NCBI GenBank assembly: GCA_016705125.1
Contig: JADIYW010000013.1
Location: forward strand, 1-64,000
Reading direction: 5' to 3'
DNA from: Bacteroidota bacterium
Lineage (GTDB): Bacteria; Bacteroidota; Bacteroidia; Chitinophagales; JADIYW01
Length of the DNA stretch: 64,000 bases
Positions 49,975-59,057 of the stretch are shown here, piece by piece. A program made the translations under genes and the position numbers. The notes under the pieces were generated by a model. The model was not told where the DNA came from, did not search any database, and worked only from the letters and a program-made list of their open reading frames with translations. Numbering within the stretch: the stretch's first letter is position 1; every line of letters begins with the position of its first letter.

Positions 49975-50979
49975 ATGGATGCTATTTTTTTAGTAAAGAA
50001 CGGAAAGTCAGAAATTGCCTTTGAAAGAAAGGAAATGAAGGTGTTGGAACCAAGTGATGATGAAGTAGGCGTTGAAGTTGAGGCGTTTGGATTGAATTTT
50101 GCCGATGTAATGGCAAGACTTGGATTATACAAAGATTGTCCTCCCTTACCTACCATAATTGGCTATGAAGCGGTTGGAAAGGTTATTAAAATTGGCAAAA
50201 ATATTGGTCATGTTAAAATTGGGGATCGCGTAATTGCGTTTACCCGCTTCGGTGGATATGCACAATATGTGCTTACTCAGGGTGTTGCTTGTGTGAAAAT
50301 AGCCGATGATTATGATATTGGAAAAGCACTCGCATTGGCTACCCAATATTGTACTGCCTATTATGCTTGTTGCGTGGCTACCAATGTATTGCCTGGCGAA
50401 CGTGTTTTGGTGCAAGCCGCCGCGGGTGGTGTAGGTACTGCTTTAGTACAATTGTGTAAATGGAAAGGTGCTATAGTTTATGGAACTGCTGGCTCACCCA
50501 AAAAATTGGAATATTTAAAGGCTCAAGGGGTAGATTTTCCAATAAATTATAATGAAAAATCAATTGATAGCGCCATTAAAGAAAAAATGGATGTTGTTTT
50601 CGATTCATTAGGCGGAAGCGATTTTAAAAAGGGATGGAATTTGCTGGAAAGAGGCGGTCGATTAGTTGGTTATGGTGCTGCAACTCAAACTGACTCAAAA
50701 AATATTTTTGGTACTTTAAAGCTTGGCGTTGGTTTTGGAATTTATCATCCTGTTCAATTATTAATGGAATCAAAGGCATTAATTGGTGTAAATATGTTGC
50801 GTATCGCCGACTATAAACCTAATACACTGAAATATTGTATGGAGGAAGTGGTTAAATTAGCAGAAAGTGGTATTATTGATCCCGTGGTAGGTGGAATTTA
50901 TTCAATTGATAAATTAAATGAGGCGCACAATGATTTAGAAAGCAGAAAATCAGTAGGCAAATTAGGCGTTAAGTGGTAA
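49975..50979 (+). CDS. Zinc-binding-type MDR oxidoreductase (VAT-1/quinone reductase-like)
   Basis: Medium-chain dehydrogenase/reductase of 334 residues. The GroES-like N-terminal domain has GLNFADVMARLGLY and GYEAVGKV. The Rossmann domain has the NADPH-binding AAAGGVGTALVQL followed by DVVFDSLGGSDF and RGGRLVGYGAA. The structural and catalytic zinc ligands of alcohol dehydrogenases are absent, so it belongs to the zinc-independent quinone-oxidoreductase/VAT-1-like branch. The substrate is unknown. Its last bases overlap the start of queG. Confidence 0.88.
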   Translation: MDAIFLVKNGKSEIAFERKEMKVLEPSDDEVGVEVEAFGLNFADVMARLGLYKDCPPLPTIIGYEAVGKVIKIGKNIGHVKIGDRVIAFTRFGGYAQYVLTQGVACVKIADDYDIGKALALATQYCTAYYACCVATNVLPGERVLVQAAAGGVGTALVQLCKWKGAIVYGTAGSPKKLEYLKAQGVDFPINYNEKSIDSAIKEKMDVVFDSLGGSDFKKGWNLLERGGRLVGYGAATQTDSKNIFGTLKLGVGFGIYHPVQLLMESKALIGVNMLRIADYKPNTLKYCMEEVVKLAESGIIDPVVGGIYSIDKLNEAHNDLESRKSVGKLGVKW

Positions 50980-51902
50980 GTACTGTAATTGAAGAAAATA
51001 CAAAATTAGTAAAAAAAATTGCCTACGACTTAGGTTTCGACTTTGTAGGTATTTCGAAAGCCCAAAAATTAGAAAAAGAAGCAAAGCAGTTAGAAAATTG
51101 GTTACACCAAGGTAAGCATGGTAAAATGCATTATATGGAGCAATGGTTCGATAAGCGGTTGGATCCAACGCTTCTTGTTCCGGGGTCAAAATCTGTTATT
51201 TCATTAGGATATAATTACTATACAGAATCAAAGCAAAATACTGAAAGCTTTAAATTATCTAAATATGCTTATGGTTTTGATTACCATGAAATTATAAAGA
51301 GTAAATTAAAGTTTTTTATAGATGAAATTCAACGTTTAATTGGTGCCGTTTCGGGAAGGGCTTTTGTAGACTCTGCTCCTGTTATGGAACGACAGTGGGC
51401 TCAAAGAAGTGGTTTGGGATGGATTGGTAAAAATTCATTACTGATAAATAAAAACAAAGGCTCTTTCTTTTTTTTGGCTGAATTAATTTTAGATATTGAA
51501 TTGCAAGCCGATTTGGCAACTAAAGATTATTGTGGCACTTGCACTAAATGTATTGATGCCTGCCCAACGGAAGCTATCGTTAATCCTTATGTGGTTGACG
51601 GTTCAAAGTGTATTTCCTATTTAACTATTGAATTAAAAGACCAAATTTTACCTACGGAATTTAAGGGCAAAATGGATAATTGGATGTTTGGTTGCGATGT
51701 TTGCCAAGATGTTTGTCCATGGAATCGATTTTCAACCCAGCATAAAGAACCTAAATTTAATCCAAATGAAAGCATGATGAATTTTTCAAAACAAGAATGG
51801 AAGGAATTAACGGAAGATGTTTTTAACCAATTATTTAAAAATTCACCCATAAAAAGAACCAAATTTGAAGGACTTAAAAGAAATATTGGTTTTTTAGAGT
51901 AG
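50973..51902 (+). CDS. queG: Epoxyqueuosine reductase
   Basis: Cobalamin- and Fe-S-dependent enzyme of 309 residues that performs the last step of queuosine synthesis in tRNA. Two four-cysteine iron-sulfur motifs are seen, CGTCTKCIDACPTEAI and CDVCQDVCPW, with the conserved FVDSAPVMERQWAQRSGLGWIGKN upstream. It lacks the HEAT-repeat C-terminal domain of longer homologues, as is common in Bacteroidota. It starts at GTG inside the last codons of the oxidoreductase gene. The convergent hemF ends 10 bases away. Confidence 0.95.
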   Translation: MVSTVIEENTKLVKKIAYDLGFDFVGISKAQKLEKEAKQLENWLHQGKHGKMHYMEQWFDKRLDPTLLVPGSKSVISLGYNYYTESKQNTESFKLSKYAYGFDYHEIIKSKLKFFIDEIQRLIGAVSGRAFVDSAPVMERQWAQRSGLGWIGKNSLLINKNKGSFFFLAELILDIELQADLATKDYCGTCTKCIDACPTEAIVNPYVVDGSKCISYLTIELKDQILPTEFKGKMDNWMFGCDVCQDVCPWNRFSTQHKEPKFNPNESMMNFSKQEWKELTEDVFNQLFKNSPIKRTKFEGLKRNIGFLE

Positions 51903-51912
51903 TTTTTTCCTA

Positions 51913-52821
51913 TTAAACCCACTCTTTTGGTTGAAAATAAGCCAATGTTTTCTCTTCCGGAGTGCCTTTTTCAGGATGATAATCATAAACCCACTCAGCC
52001 ATTGGAGGTAATGACATTAAAATTGATTCAATCCTGCCATTTGTTTTTAAGCCAAAATGAGTTCCTCGGTCATAAACTAAATTAAATTCTGCATAGCGGC
52101 CTCTTCTAATAAATTGCCATTTTTTATTTTCTTCATTATACGCTTTGTCCTTATTTCTGATGCTTAATTCTTTGTAAATTGGCAGAAAACTATTGCCAAC
52201 TTTCTGCATAAAATGAAAAAATTTGTTTCTTTCTTCAACTGATTTAGGTCGTAAGTGATCATAAAAAATACCTGAAATGCCTCTCATTTCTTTTCTATGC
52301 TGAATATAAAAATATTCATCACATGTTTTTTTGAATAAGGGATAATACGATTCATCTATTTCATCACAGGCTTGTTTTATAAATTGGTGAAAAAACTTTG
52401 TGTCTGATTCGTTTGGATATGCTGGCGAAACATCTATGCCACCTCCAAACCAAGCATCTATTATTTCATTATCTGTTTTATCTCTCAATTCAAAATACCT
52501 TACATTCATGTGGATGATGGGCACAAATGGATTTTGTGGATGGATAACAATTGACACTCCAGTGGCGTGAAATATGCCATCACTTTTTTTTGTTTCATTA
52601 ATAAAGTCTGGTATTGCACCAAATACATGAGAGAAATTTACACCGCCTTTTTCATAAATCGCACCATCTTTTATTACTCTAGTGTCGCCACCACCACCTT
52701 CACTACGCTCCCATTTATCACTTTTGAATGTAGATTTACCATCAACGGATGATAAACCATCGCAAATATCATTCTGTAAACCAATTAAATATTGTTCTAT
52801 TTCTTTTAAATTTGAGTTCAT
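51913..52821 (-). CDS. hemF: Oxygen-dependent coproporphyrinogen III oxidase
   Basis: Heme-synthesis enzyme of 302 residues that converts coproporphyrinogen III to protoporphyrinogen IX using O2. Signatures are GGGGDTRVIKDG, GVNFSHVFG, ATGVSIVIHPQNPFVPIIHMNVRYFE, GGGIDVSPAYP, RGISGIFYDHL and RRGRYAEFNLVYDRGTHFGLKT. All conserved blocks are there. Its presence indicates at least some aerobic life. It begins 10 bases after the end of the MiaE-type gene, which shares the strand and may be co-transcribed. Confidence 0.97.
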   Translation of the reverse strand: MNSNLKEIEQYLIGLQNDICDGLSSVDGKSTFKSDKWERSEGGGGDTRVIKDGAIYEKGGVNFSHVFGAIPDFINETKKSDGIFHATGVSIVIHPQNPFVPIIHMNVRYFELRDKTDNEIIDAWFGGGIDVSPAYPNESDTKFFHQFIKQACDEIDESYYPLFKKTCDEYFYIQHRKEMRGISGIFYDHLRPKSVEERNKFFHFMQKVGNSFLPIYKELSIRNKDKAYNEENKKWQFIRRGRYAEFNLVYDRGTHFGLKTNGRIESILMSLPPMAEWVYDYHPEKGTPEEKTLAYFQPKEWV

Positions 52822-52831
52822 TTCAATTTTT

Positions 52832-53413
52832 TTAGTGTATCCTATCTCCTCTTAATTCTAATTTTTTCATAATCTCCTTTTCAAATTCTAACCATTCAAA
52901 CCATCTCTTTTTTACGGTTTCTTGTTTAGAATAGTATATTGCAATATCCATAAATAGCTTATAATGCATGGCTTCTGCTTTCATTAGTTTGTGGTAAAAA
53001 ACTTTAAGCGATTCATCTGAAAGTTCATTGGAAAGCAGTCTAAATCGCTCGCAACTTCTGGCTTCGATTAAAGCAGACATCAATAATTTATCTGTGAATC
53101 TCTCTTCGCTTTTGCCTCCTTTGGTTGCAAATCCTTGTAATAAATTTGCGTATTCATCTTTCCGTTGGTAACCCAAACTTAAATTTCGCTTTTTTAATTC
53201 CTCCAATACCATCCTAAAATGTTCCCATTCCTCATTTACCACAGGCGCAATTTTTTCAACCAAAAAGGTCTTTTCAGGATTCAGTTGTATATGCGAAATG
53301 CAGGTGGTTGCAGCTTTCAACTCACAATAAGCATGGTCTGTTAAAATATCCGCTATGCTCATTTCAGCTAATGAAACCCATCGAGGGTCGGTTGGAAGTT
53401 GTAATCCTAACAA
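52832..53413 (-). CDS. miaE: tRNA-(ms2io6A)-hydroxylase, MiaE-type
   Basis: Ferritin-like di-iron protein, 193 residues from the chosen start. It has two helix pairs carrying the iron ligands: DHAYCELKAA and EEWEHFRMVLEEL in the first, LIEARSCERFRLLS and KAEAMHYKLF in the second. By family it hydroxylates the isopentenyl group at tRNA position 37. The conserved N-terminus MLGLQLPTDPRW begins at the TTG at 53413. A -7 element TATTTTTG at 53433-53440 lies inside the longer frame that would start at 53455, so the shorter start is preferred. Confidence 0.88.
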   Translation of the reverse strand: MLGLQLPTDPRWVSLAEMSIADILTDHAYCELKAATTCISHIQLNPEKTFLVEKIAPVVNEEWEHFRMVLEELKKRNLSLGYQRKDEYANLLQGFATKGGKSEERFTDKLLMSALIEARSCERFRLLSNELSDESLKVFYHKLMKAEAMHYKLFMDIAIYYSKQETVKKRWFEWLEFEKEIMKKLELRGDRIH

Positions 53414-53432
53414 AACGTAATTTTTTTGTTGC

Positions 53433-53440
53433 CAAAAATA
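53433..53440 (-). promoter_or_regulatory. -7 promoter element of the MiaE-type gene
   Basis: TATTTTTG on the minus strand, full match to TAnnTTTG, 19 bases before the TTG at 53413. It argues against the longer frame. Confidence 0.5.
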
Positions 53441-53572
53441 GTTTTTTTTACCCAATTATTGGTTTTGTATTATGGTTTGATTCATTTTTTTTAGGTTATC
53501 TTTGGTTAAATTGATATTGAAATTTTGATAATCAATTTTTATTTGATAATTTTAAATATAAATCATTAAATT

Positions 53573-54010
53573 ATGAAGTTATACTTTTTTATCCTTATGA
53601 CATTTTGTATTTCTTTTTTCTCATGCAAGAAAGAAAATACGCCATCTGAGCCTTTAGTTATTGATAATTCAGGTTTAGCTGGATTTGATAGTATTCAAAC
53701 AAAATCATTCATTTCTGATGCCCACACTACTACGGGTACTGTTTCTATTTATCAAAAGGATGACATGGTTGATACTTTAGCCTATGTGTTTAGAAATTTC
53801 AAAACGGATAATGGGCCAAATTTAGATGTTTGGGTTTCGGAATTAGGCATTCCAAATGCTAATTATGTAAATTTAGGAGATTTAAAATCGACAAATGGAG
53901 ATTTTATTTATAAAACCCCTAAAGTTGGAAATATAACAGCCTACCCAAATTTACTTATTTGGTGTGCAGATTTTGATGTGCGTTTCGGTTATGCTGTTTT
54001 CGATTTGTAA
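53573..54010 (+). CDS. DM13-domain lipoprotein
   Basis: Lipoprotein of 145 residues; the signal ends at Cys18 (ISFFSC). The mature part is a DM13 domain: a small beta-sandwich with TTGTVSIYQ, LAYVFRNFKTDNGPNLDVWVSE and a near-terminal single cysteine in LLIWCADFDVRFGYAVF. In animals DM13 is proposed to have a redox-active cysteine; in bacteria the role is unknown. It lies alone between the divergent MiaE-type gene and mnmA. Confidence 0.88.
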   Translation: MKLYFFILMTFCISFFSCKKENTPSEPLVIDNSGLAGFDSIQTKSFISDAHTTTGTVSIYQKDDMVDTLAYVFRNFKTDNGPNLDVWVSELGIPNANYVNLGDLKSTNGDFIYKTPKVGNITAYPNLLIWCADFDVRFGYAVFDL

Positions 54011-54055
54011 TTTTATAATAATATAAATACTATTTTTTGAACCCACAATTCGACT

Positions 54056-54063
54056 TACATTTA
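54056..54063 (+). promoter_or_regulatory. -7-like element directly before mnmA
   Basis: TACATTTA, one mismatch from TAnnTTTG, ending 4 nt (TATC) before the ATG. Confidence 0.4.
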
Positions 54064-54067
54064 TATC

Positions 54068-55264
54068 ATGAATAAGCGGGTTGTAGTCGGTTTGTCAGGT
54101 GGTGTTGATTCCAGCGTTGCAGCATATTTGCTTTTGCAACAAGGGTATGAAGTGATTGGTATTTTTATGAAAAACTGGCACGATACTTCCGTTACGATTA
54201 GCGAAGATTGCCCATGGTTGGAGGATAGTAATGATGCGCTAATTGTGGCTGAAAAATTAGGTATTCCCTTCCAAACCATCGATTTGAGCGAAGCCTATAG
54301 AGAAAGAATAGTGGATTATATGTTCTCGGAATATCAAAATGGAAGGACTCCAAATCCTGATGTATTGTGTAATAGGGAAATAAAATTTGATATTTTTCTA
54401 AATGCAGCAAAGAGTCTAGGTGCTCATTTTGTTGCCACCGGACATTACTGCCAAAAGGAAATAAGTCAGATAGATGGGGAAAATGTTTATCATCTTATTG
54501 CTGGTAAAGATACTAATAAAGATCAATCCTATTTTCTATGTCAGCTCAACCAAGCGCAATTATCACAAGCCTTATTCCCAATTGGCCATTTAACAAAGCC
54601 AGAAGTTAGAGCTATCGCCTCAGAACAGAATCTGGTTACCGCCGAAAAAAAGGATTCCCAAGGATTATGTTTTATTGGTAAAGTAAGACTGCCTGAATTT
54701 TTACAACAACAATTGGCACCAAAAAAGGGAAAAATAGTGGAGATTTTACCAAATTTAGACTATTTTAAAAAGCCAATTTATCAATTTGATTGTATAGAAA
54801 GTGTACAATTGCTAAAAACACTAACGACTTCTTATAATTTGAATGAAAACGATGGTAAGATAATTGGTGAACATCAGGGAGCCCATTATTATACAATCGG
54901 TCAGCGGAAAGGATTGGCTATTGGAGGATATAAATTGCCACTTTTTATTTTGAGCACCAATACACAAACCAACACCATTTATGTGGGGCAGGGCGAAAAT
55001 CATGGTGCACTAAATAGGCCAGGCTTATTTATTCCCAAAAACGATATTCATTGGTTGAGAAATGATTTGGAACTAAATATTGGAGAAAAAGTTGTTTATC
55101 AATGTCGGATACGATACAGACAAAAACTTGAAAATGTTTGTTTGTACATGCAAGAAGATGGATTATACCTAATTTTTGAAAACCTACAAAAAGCCATTAC
55201 ACCAGGTCAGTTTGCTGCCTGGTATAGAAATGATGAATTAATAGGATCGGGTGTGATAGCCTAA
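54068..55264 (+). CDS. mnmA: tRNA-specific 2-thiouridylase
   Basis: ATP-dependent enzyme of 398 residues that puts the 2-thio group on wobble uridine 34 of Glu, Gln and Lys tRNAs. The PP-loop GLSGGVDSSVAA is at about 8-19. The first catalytic cysteine is in NPDVLCNREIKF, the second in KDSQGLCFIGK, and HQGAHYYTIGQRKGL marks the central domain. The insertion at about 250-280 is typical of Bacteroidota forms. With queG and the MiaE-type gene it makes three tRNA-modification genes within 5 kb. Confidence 0.97.
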   Translation: MNKRVVVGLSGGVDSSVAAYLLLQQGYEVIGIFMKNWHDTSVTISEDCPWLEDSNDALIVAEKLGIPFQTIDLSEAYRERIVDYMFSEYQNGRTPNPDVLCNREIKFDIFLNAAKSLGAHFVATGHYCQKEISQIDGENVYHLIAGKDTNKDQSYFLCQLNQAQLSQALFPIGHLTKPEVRAIASEQNLVTAEKKDSQGLCFIGKVRLPEFLQQQLAPKKGKIVEILPNLDYFKKPIYQFDCIESVQLLKTLTTSYNLNENDGKIIGEHQGAHYYTIGQRKGLAIGGYKLPLFILSTNTQTNTIYVGQGENHGALNRPGLFIPKNDIHWLRNDLELNIGEKVVYQCRIRYRQKLENVCLYMQEDGLYLIFENLQKAITPGQFAAWYRNDELIGSGVIA

Positions 55265-55278
55265 ATAGCCTTTAGCTA

Positions 55279-55506
55279 TTAGTGATCTTTGTGTTCTATT
55301 TCGTGGTTATTCCACAATAGTTTCCCAAAAACAAAAGCTATTACAATAAACATATAAGGGAAAAATACTTTTGCCTCACTCATAGAAAGTTTTTGACCAG
55401 TATTGTAATCAAGATATGCTGATGAATTTAAATATAGATGTGTATTGATGAAAAATACCAATGTACTTACTAACATCAAAATTGCGCCTAATGGTCTTGT
55501 TAACAT
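55279..55506 (-). CDS. Small membrane protein, unknown
   Basis: Protein of 75 residues with two membrane helices (about 6-25 and 48-66) and a His-rich charged tail (NNHEIEHKDH). I do not recognise a family. A well-placed -7 element (TACCTTTG at 55525-55532) and a start 19 bases downstream support a real gene. It is convergent with mnmA, 14 bases apart; the AATAGC/GCTATT inverted repeat between the two stops could help end transcription. Confidence 0.65.
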   Translation of the reverse strand: MLTRPLGAILMLVSTLVFFINTHLYLNSSAYLDYNTGQKLSMSEAKVFFPYMFIVIAFVFGKLLWNNHEIEHKDH

Positions 55507-55524
55507 AACTTATAATTTGTGTAT

Positions 55525-55532
55525 CAAAGGTA
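55525..55532 (-). promoter_or_regulatory. -7 promoter element of the small membrane protein gene
   Basis: TACCTTTG on the minus strand, full match to TAnnTTTG, 18 bases before the ATG. Confidence 0.5.
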
Positions 55533-55611
55533 ATGGATTACTTAAAAAAAGCAAAATTAAATAAATGTTTCCTAGCTTTTTTTTATGCACAAAAGTGAAT
55601 ATATGTCTTTT

Positions 55612-56808
55612 TTATTTAGCAACCTTAGCTTTATAAGCAAAAATAAGGGTTAATAAACTCAAAAAAACGGAAATATAGCCCAAGTAGGTATAATTTGAAA
55701 ATGTGCCATTTGGATTTTCTACAATAATCTGACCACCAATAAATGCAGCTAATCCCTCTCCTAATTCTATTACACAACTCCTAAGTGCCATAAAACTGCC
55801 CATTGTTGAAGCATTAACTGAAGAAGTAACGAGGGTATTTGCTGGAATCATTCGTGCGCTGGCAAAAATAAAAAATAGTGATGTGACAAAGAATGATTCA
55901 ATTATATTGATTTTTCCTAAATGTGTTAAAAGGATAATTGGAACAAATGAACATAAAACAGTTACTAGATAAACTTTTTTTGACCCATATCGGTCTGATA
56001 ATTTTCCAGAATAATATGATGCAAAAATGGTGAAAATTCCACCTATAAAATAAATTAATGGAATCCGATCTGGATTAAATCCACTATTTCTTATTAAGGA
56101 AGGTGATAAAAATGGAATTATAATAAAATGTCCTAATATTAGTAAGAATGTCCAAATTAATGCATTGCTTTGGTTTTTATCTTTTATAACATTTCCTAAT
56201 AGTGTTTTTGGACTTTTAAATCCTTTTCCTACAACTATATGACCATTTACATTGGGTATTAAATAAAAAGAAACAATGGTTGAAATAGTACTTACGATTC
56301 CAAAAAATATAAAAGGTACATGCCAATCACCAAATTTTGTAGAAAGAAATAAACCAAATGGCACTCCAATAATGGAGGCTACAGAAAAGGCACCTGATAT
56401 TATACCCATGGCTCTTCCTTTTCTTGAAAATGGAATAATATCGCTAACAATTGACATAATGATTCCACCAGTAACGCCTCCAAATGCGCCTGTAAAAGCT
56501 CGTGCTACCAATAATGTATGGTAAGTTTGGGCAAAACCACACCAATAGGTTCCAATTGTAAACCCAACTAAAGTAACCATCAATACATGTTTTCGATCAT
56601 ATTTATCCATAAACATGGCACTTATAAAACCCATTATGCCAGCTAATATGGAATAAATGGAAATCAAAAAACTGAATTGACTAGGAGAAATGGACAGTTT
56701 TCGCATTAGCTCATCACCCAATGGAAGCATTATTATAAAATCCATTATATGCGCAAAAAATGCAAATGCCAGTAGGAATAATAATCTATCTTCGCTTTTT
56801 TGTGTCAT
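55612..56808 (-). CDS. MFS transporter
   Basis: Major facilitator of 398 residues with twelve membrane segments. The loop 2-3 motif MDKYDRKHVLM (about 66-76) and its repeat SGKLSDRYGSKKVYL in the second half are seen, as is the motif C-like GAFGGVTGGIIMS. Proteins of this shape export small molecules such as arabinose or drugs in exchange for protons; the substrate cannot be told. It is a single gene with a -7 element 7 nt before the ATG. Confidence 0.88.
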   Translation of the reverse strand: MTQKSEDRLLFLLAFAFFAHIMDFIIMLPLGDELMRKLSISPSQFSFLISIYSILAGIMGFISAMFMDKYDRKHVLMVTLVGFTIGTYWCGFAQTYHTLLVARAFTGAFGGVTGGIIMSIVSDIIPFSRKGRAMGIISGAFSVASIIGVPFGLFLSTKFGDWHVPFIFFGIVSTISTIVSFYLIPNVNGHIVVGKGFKSPKTLLGNVIKDKNQSNALIWTFLLILGHFIIIPFLSPSLIRNSGFNPDRIPLIYFIGGIFTIFASYYSGKLSDRYGSKKVYLVTVLCSFVPIILLTHLGKINIIESFFVTSLFFIFASARMIPANTLVTSSVNASTMGSFMALRSCVIELGEGLAAFIGGQIIVENPNGTFSNYTYLGYISVFLSLLTLIFAYKAKVAK

Positions 56809-56815
56809 GAGGGCT

Positions 56816-56823
56816 CAAAAATA
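56816..56823 (-). promoter_or_regulatory. -7 element of the MFS gene
   Basis: TATTTTTG on the minus strand, full match to TAnnTTTG, 7 nt before the ATG, leaving at most a leader of a few bases. Confidence 0.45.
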
Positions 56824-56894
56824 AGGGATTATTTGTAAAATATTGAATTATAATATTCTACACCTAATTGAACATAAATAATGATAAAAATACG

Positions 56895-58040
56895 CTATAA
56901 AAAACCAACACCATCCGATATTTCTACTTCAAAAATAGCACAAGTATAATGTGTATTTTCTTGATACTTTTTGCTTACATATTGCTTAAATTTTGCAATT
57001 GCATTTTTTTCTACTATTGCAATACAACAGCCACCAAATCCGGCACCAGTCATTCTAGCTCCAACACATTCTTTCACTTTCATGGCATATTTTACTATTG
57101 TATTCAGTTCATGACCCGCTACCTCGTAATCTTCATCCAATGATTGATGTGAAGCCAATAACAGTTGACCTAATGCTTCTATATTTCCATCAGCCAACGC
57201 ATTACTTGCCATTTTTACTCGATTATTTTCGGTTAAAATATGTTTGGCACGACTGTACAATATATCGTCTTCAATATAAGCCAGAGATAAAGGATTTAGA
57301 TTTGCCAATTCTTTGGAAGGATCAAAACCATCTAATAAGGCTAAAATCTTATCACATTCGGCTCTTCTTTCGTTATATTTAGAATCCACTAATGCACGTG
57401 GCTTATTACTATTTATTACTAGTAAGGTGAAATTTTTTAATTCGATTGGTAGGTAATTACTTTGTAAATTGTTACAATCCAACAGCATACCCATTTCCTT
57501 TTTTCCATTTGCCACCGCAAATTGATCCATAATACCACACTTTACTTTTGCATATTCATGTTCTACATGCTGTGCATCAAGGGCTAATTCCTTCCTGTTT
57601 TTATCATAATATTCATTGGCAAATACATAACCAATTAGGCATTCAAGTGCAGCAGACGAGGAAAGTCCAGAACCTAATGGCAAATCGCTACAAATAATCA
57701 TATCTATACCCGAAATATAAAACCCCTTGGAATTCATCATTTCAATCATACCCAAAATATAGGTTTTCCAATTCACCTCAACTGGAAATTCAATGGCTTT
57801 ACCTAAATCAATGACTAATGAATCCTCAAAATCAGCCGAATAAATCCGAATTATTTTATTTTCATTTTTTTTAAATACTGCAAGAATTCCTTTGTTTATT
57901 GCAAATGGCAAAACCAAACCACCGTTATAATCAATATGTTCGCCTATAAGATTTATTCTTCCAGGTGAAAAGCAATATTCTTCAGCGGTATAACTGAATT
58001 GATTAAGAAATATCTCGTTTGCAGATTCTTTACTAAGCAT
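56895..58040 (-). CDS. galK: Galactokinase
   Basis: GHMP-family kinase of 381 residues that phosphorylates galactose to galactose 1-phosphate in the Leloir pathway. The galactokinase signature PGRINLIGEHIDYNGG is at about 27-42, the ATP-binding GLSSSAALE at about 128-136, and the third GHMP motif is RMTGAGFGGCCIAIV. The catalytic Asp lies in KCGIMDQFAVANG. It overlaps the 3' end of galT by 8 bases, so the two form an operon in the order galT-galK. Confidence 0.97.
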   Translation of the reverse strand: MLSKESANEIFLNQFSYTAEEYCFSPGRINLIGEHIDYNGGLVLPFAINKGILAVFKKNENKIIRIYSADFEDSLVIDLGKAIEFPVEVNWKTYILGMIEMMNSKGFYISGIDMIICSDLPLGSGLSSSAALECLIGYVFANEYYDKNRKELALDAQHVEHEYAKVKCGIMDQFAVANGKKEMGMLLDCNNLQSNYLPIELKNFTLLVINSNKPRALVDSKYNERRAECDKILALLDGFDPSKELANLNPLSLAYIEDDILYSRAKHILTENNRVKMASNALADGNIEALGQLLLASHQSLDEDYEVAGHELNTIVKYAMKVKECVGARMTGAGFGGCCIAIVEKNAIAKFKQYVSKKYQENTHYTCAIFEVEISDGVGFL

Positions 58041-59010
58041 TTTTGTATTTTTTAAGGGCTATTTTTAATTCCAATGCAGTTTCTTCCACATTTCTGGTAT
58101 TTGCAGCCGCCCAAGCGCCCATTTCTGATGAGGCATAATATTTAATGGCATCTGATGATCTGAGTGGCGGATAAAATTCGATATGAAATCTATAATACAA
58201 ACTACTATTTTCCCATTCTTCTGAATTTACAGGCGCCTGATGAACACACATCATATATGGAAATGGCTTGTCGTAAAGTGCATCAAACATTCCTACAACA
58301 TCTTTTAAAATTATGCCGAGTTCTTTTTTTTCATTTTCAGAAAAATTTGAAAAGTATATAGCATCATTTTTTGCAACTATAAAAACACCATAAGGATAAT
58401 CGGTAAAAAAAGGCAAAAAAACCAAAAAATTCTTTGTTTCAAAAATGATTCTTTTATCTACTTTTTGTTCTTCCCAAATTATGGCATCGAATAAATTGGT
58501 TTTGTTCTTTTCAAAATAAGACTTTGCTGATTTTAACTCTACCTCTAATTTTAAAGGAATATACGAATAACCGTAAATTTGACCATGTGGGTGCGGCATC
58601 GTTACGCCCACTTCCTTACCCCTATTTTCAAATGGAAAAACGTATTTTATATTAGGGTCTTTTGATATTTCTGTTGTTCTATCTGCCCATAATTGAATCA
58701 ATTTATAAATATGATCATCAGATAATTCATATAATTTAATGTCATGTTTTGGAGAATATAAAATTACCTCGCAACTGCCATAAGCAGGTTTTTTTTCGAA
58801 TAATTCGTTTTCTGAAGCTTCGATGGGTTCGGGATGGGTAGATAAAGCAGGAAAATCATTTGGATAAACCAATACATCAAAATCAGAGGGCACTTTTCCA
58901 CTTTCGGGGCAAAAAGGGCAGTAATCGGCTGGCATATTTGGTCGGTTTTGACGATTTCCGGCTACCATTGTCCAAGTTTGTAAAAGTGGATTCCATCTAA
59001 GTTCTGGCAT
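58033..59010 (-). CDS. galT: Galactose-1-phosphate uridylyltransferase
   Basis: HIT-superfamily enzyme, 325 residues from the chosen start, exchanging UMP between UDP-glucose and galactose 1-phosphate. Zinc ligands are in CPFCPESG, and the active site in VTMPHPHGQIYGY with the nucleophilic histidine between two others. WENSSLYYRFHIEFYPP carries the second metal site. The ATG at 59010 (MPELRWNPLLQTW) matches the family start; the longer frame to 59058 would run into the divergent neighbour's start. A TATTTTTA element lies at 59030-59037. Confidence 0.96.
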   Translation of the reverse strand: MPELRWNPLLQTWTMVAGNRQNRPNMPADYCPFCPESGKVPSDFDVLVYPNDFPALSTHPEPIEASENELFEKKPAYGSCEVILYSPKHDIKLYELSDDHIYKLIQLWADRTTEISKDPNIKYVFPFENRGKEVGVTMPHPHGQIYGYSYIPLKLEVELKSAKSYFEKNKTNLFDAIIWEEQKVDKRIIFETKNFLVFLPFFTDYPYGVFIVAKNDAIYFSNFSENEKKELGIILKDVVGMFDALYDKPFPYMMCVHQAPVNSEEWENSSLYYRFHIEFYPPLRSSDAIKYYASSEMGAWAAANTRNVEETALELKIALKKYKNA

Positions 59011-59029
59011 TATTAAAATAATTTGGAGG

Positions 59030-59037
59030 TAAAAATA
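59030..59037 (-). promoter_or_regulatory. -7-like element of galT-galK
   Basis: TATTTTTA on the minus strand, one mismatch from TAnnTTTG, 19 bases before the galT ATG, in the 47-bp gap to the divergent gene. Confidence 0.45.
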
Positions 59038-59057
59038 AAAATCCTTTACTTTATACA

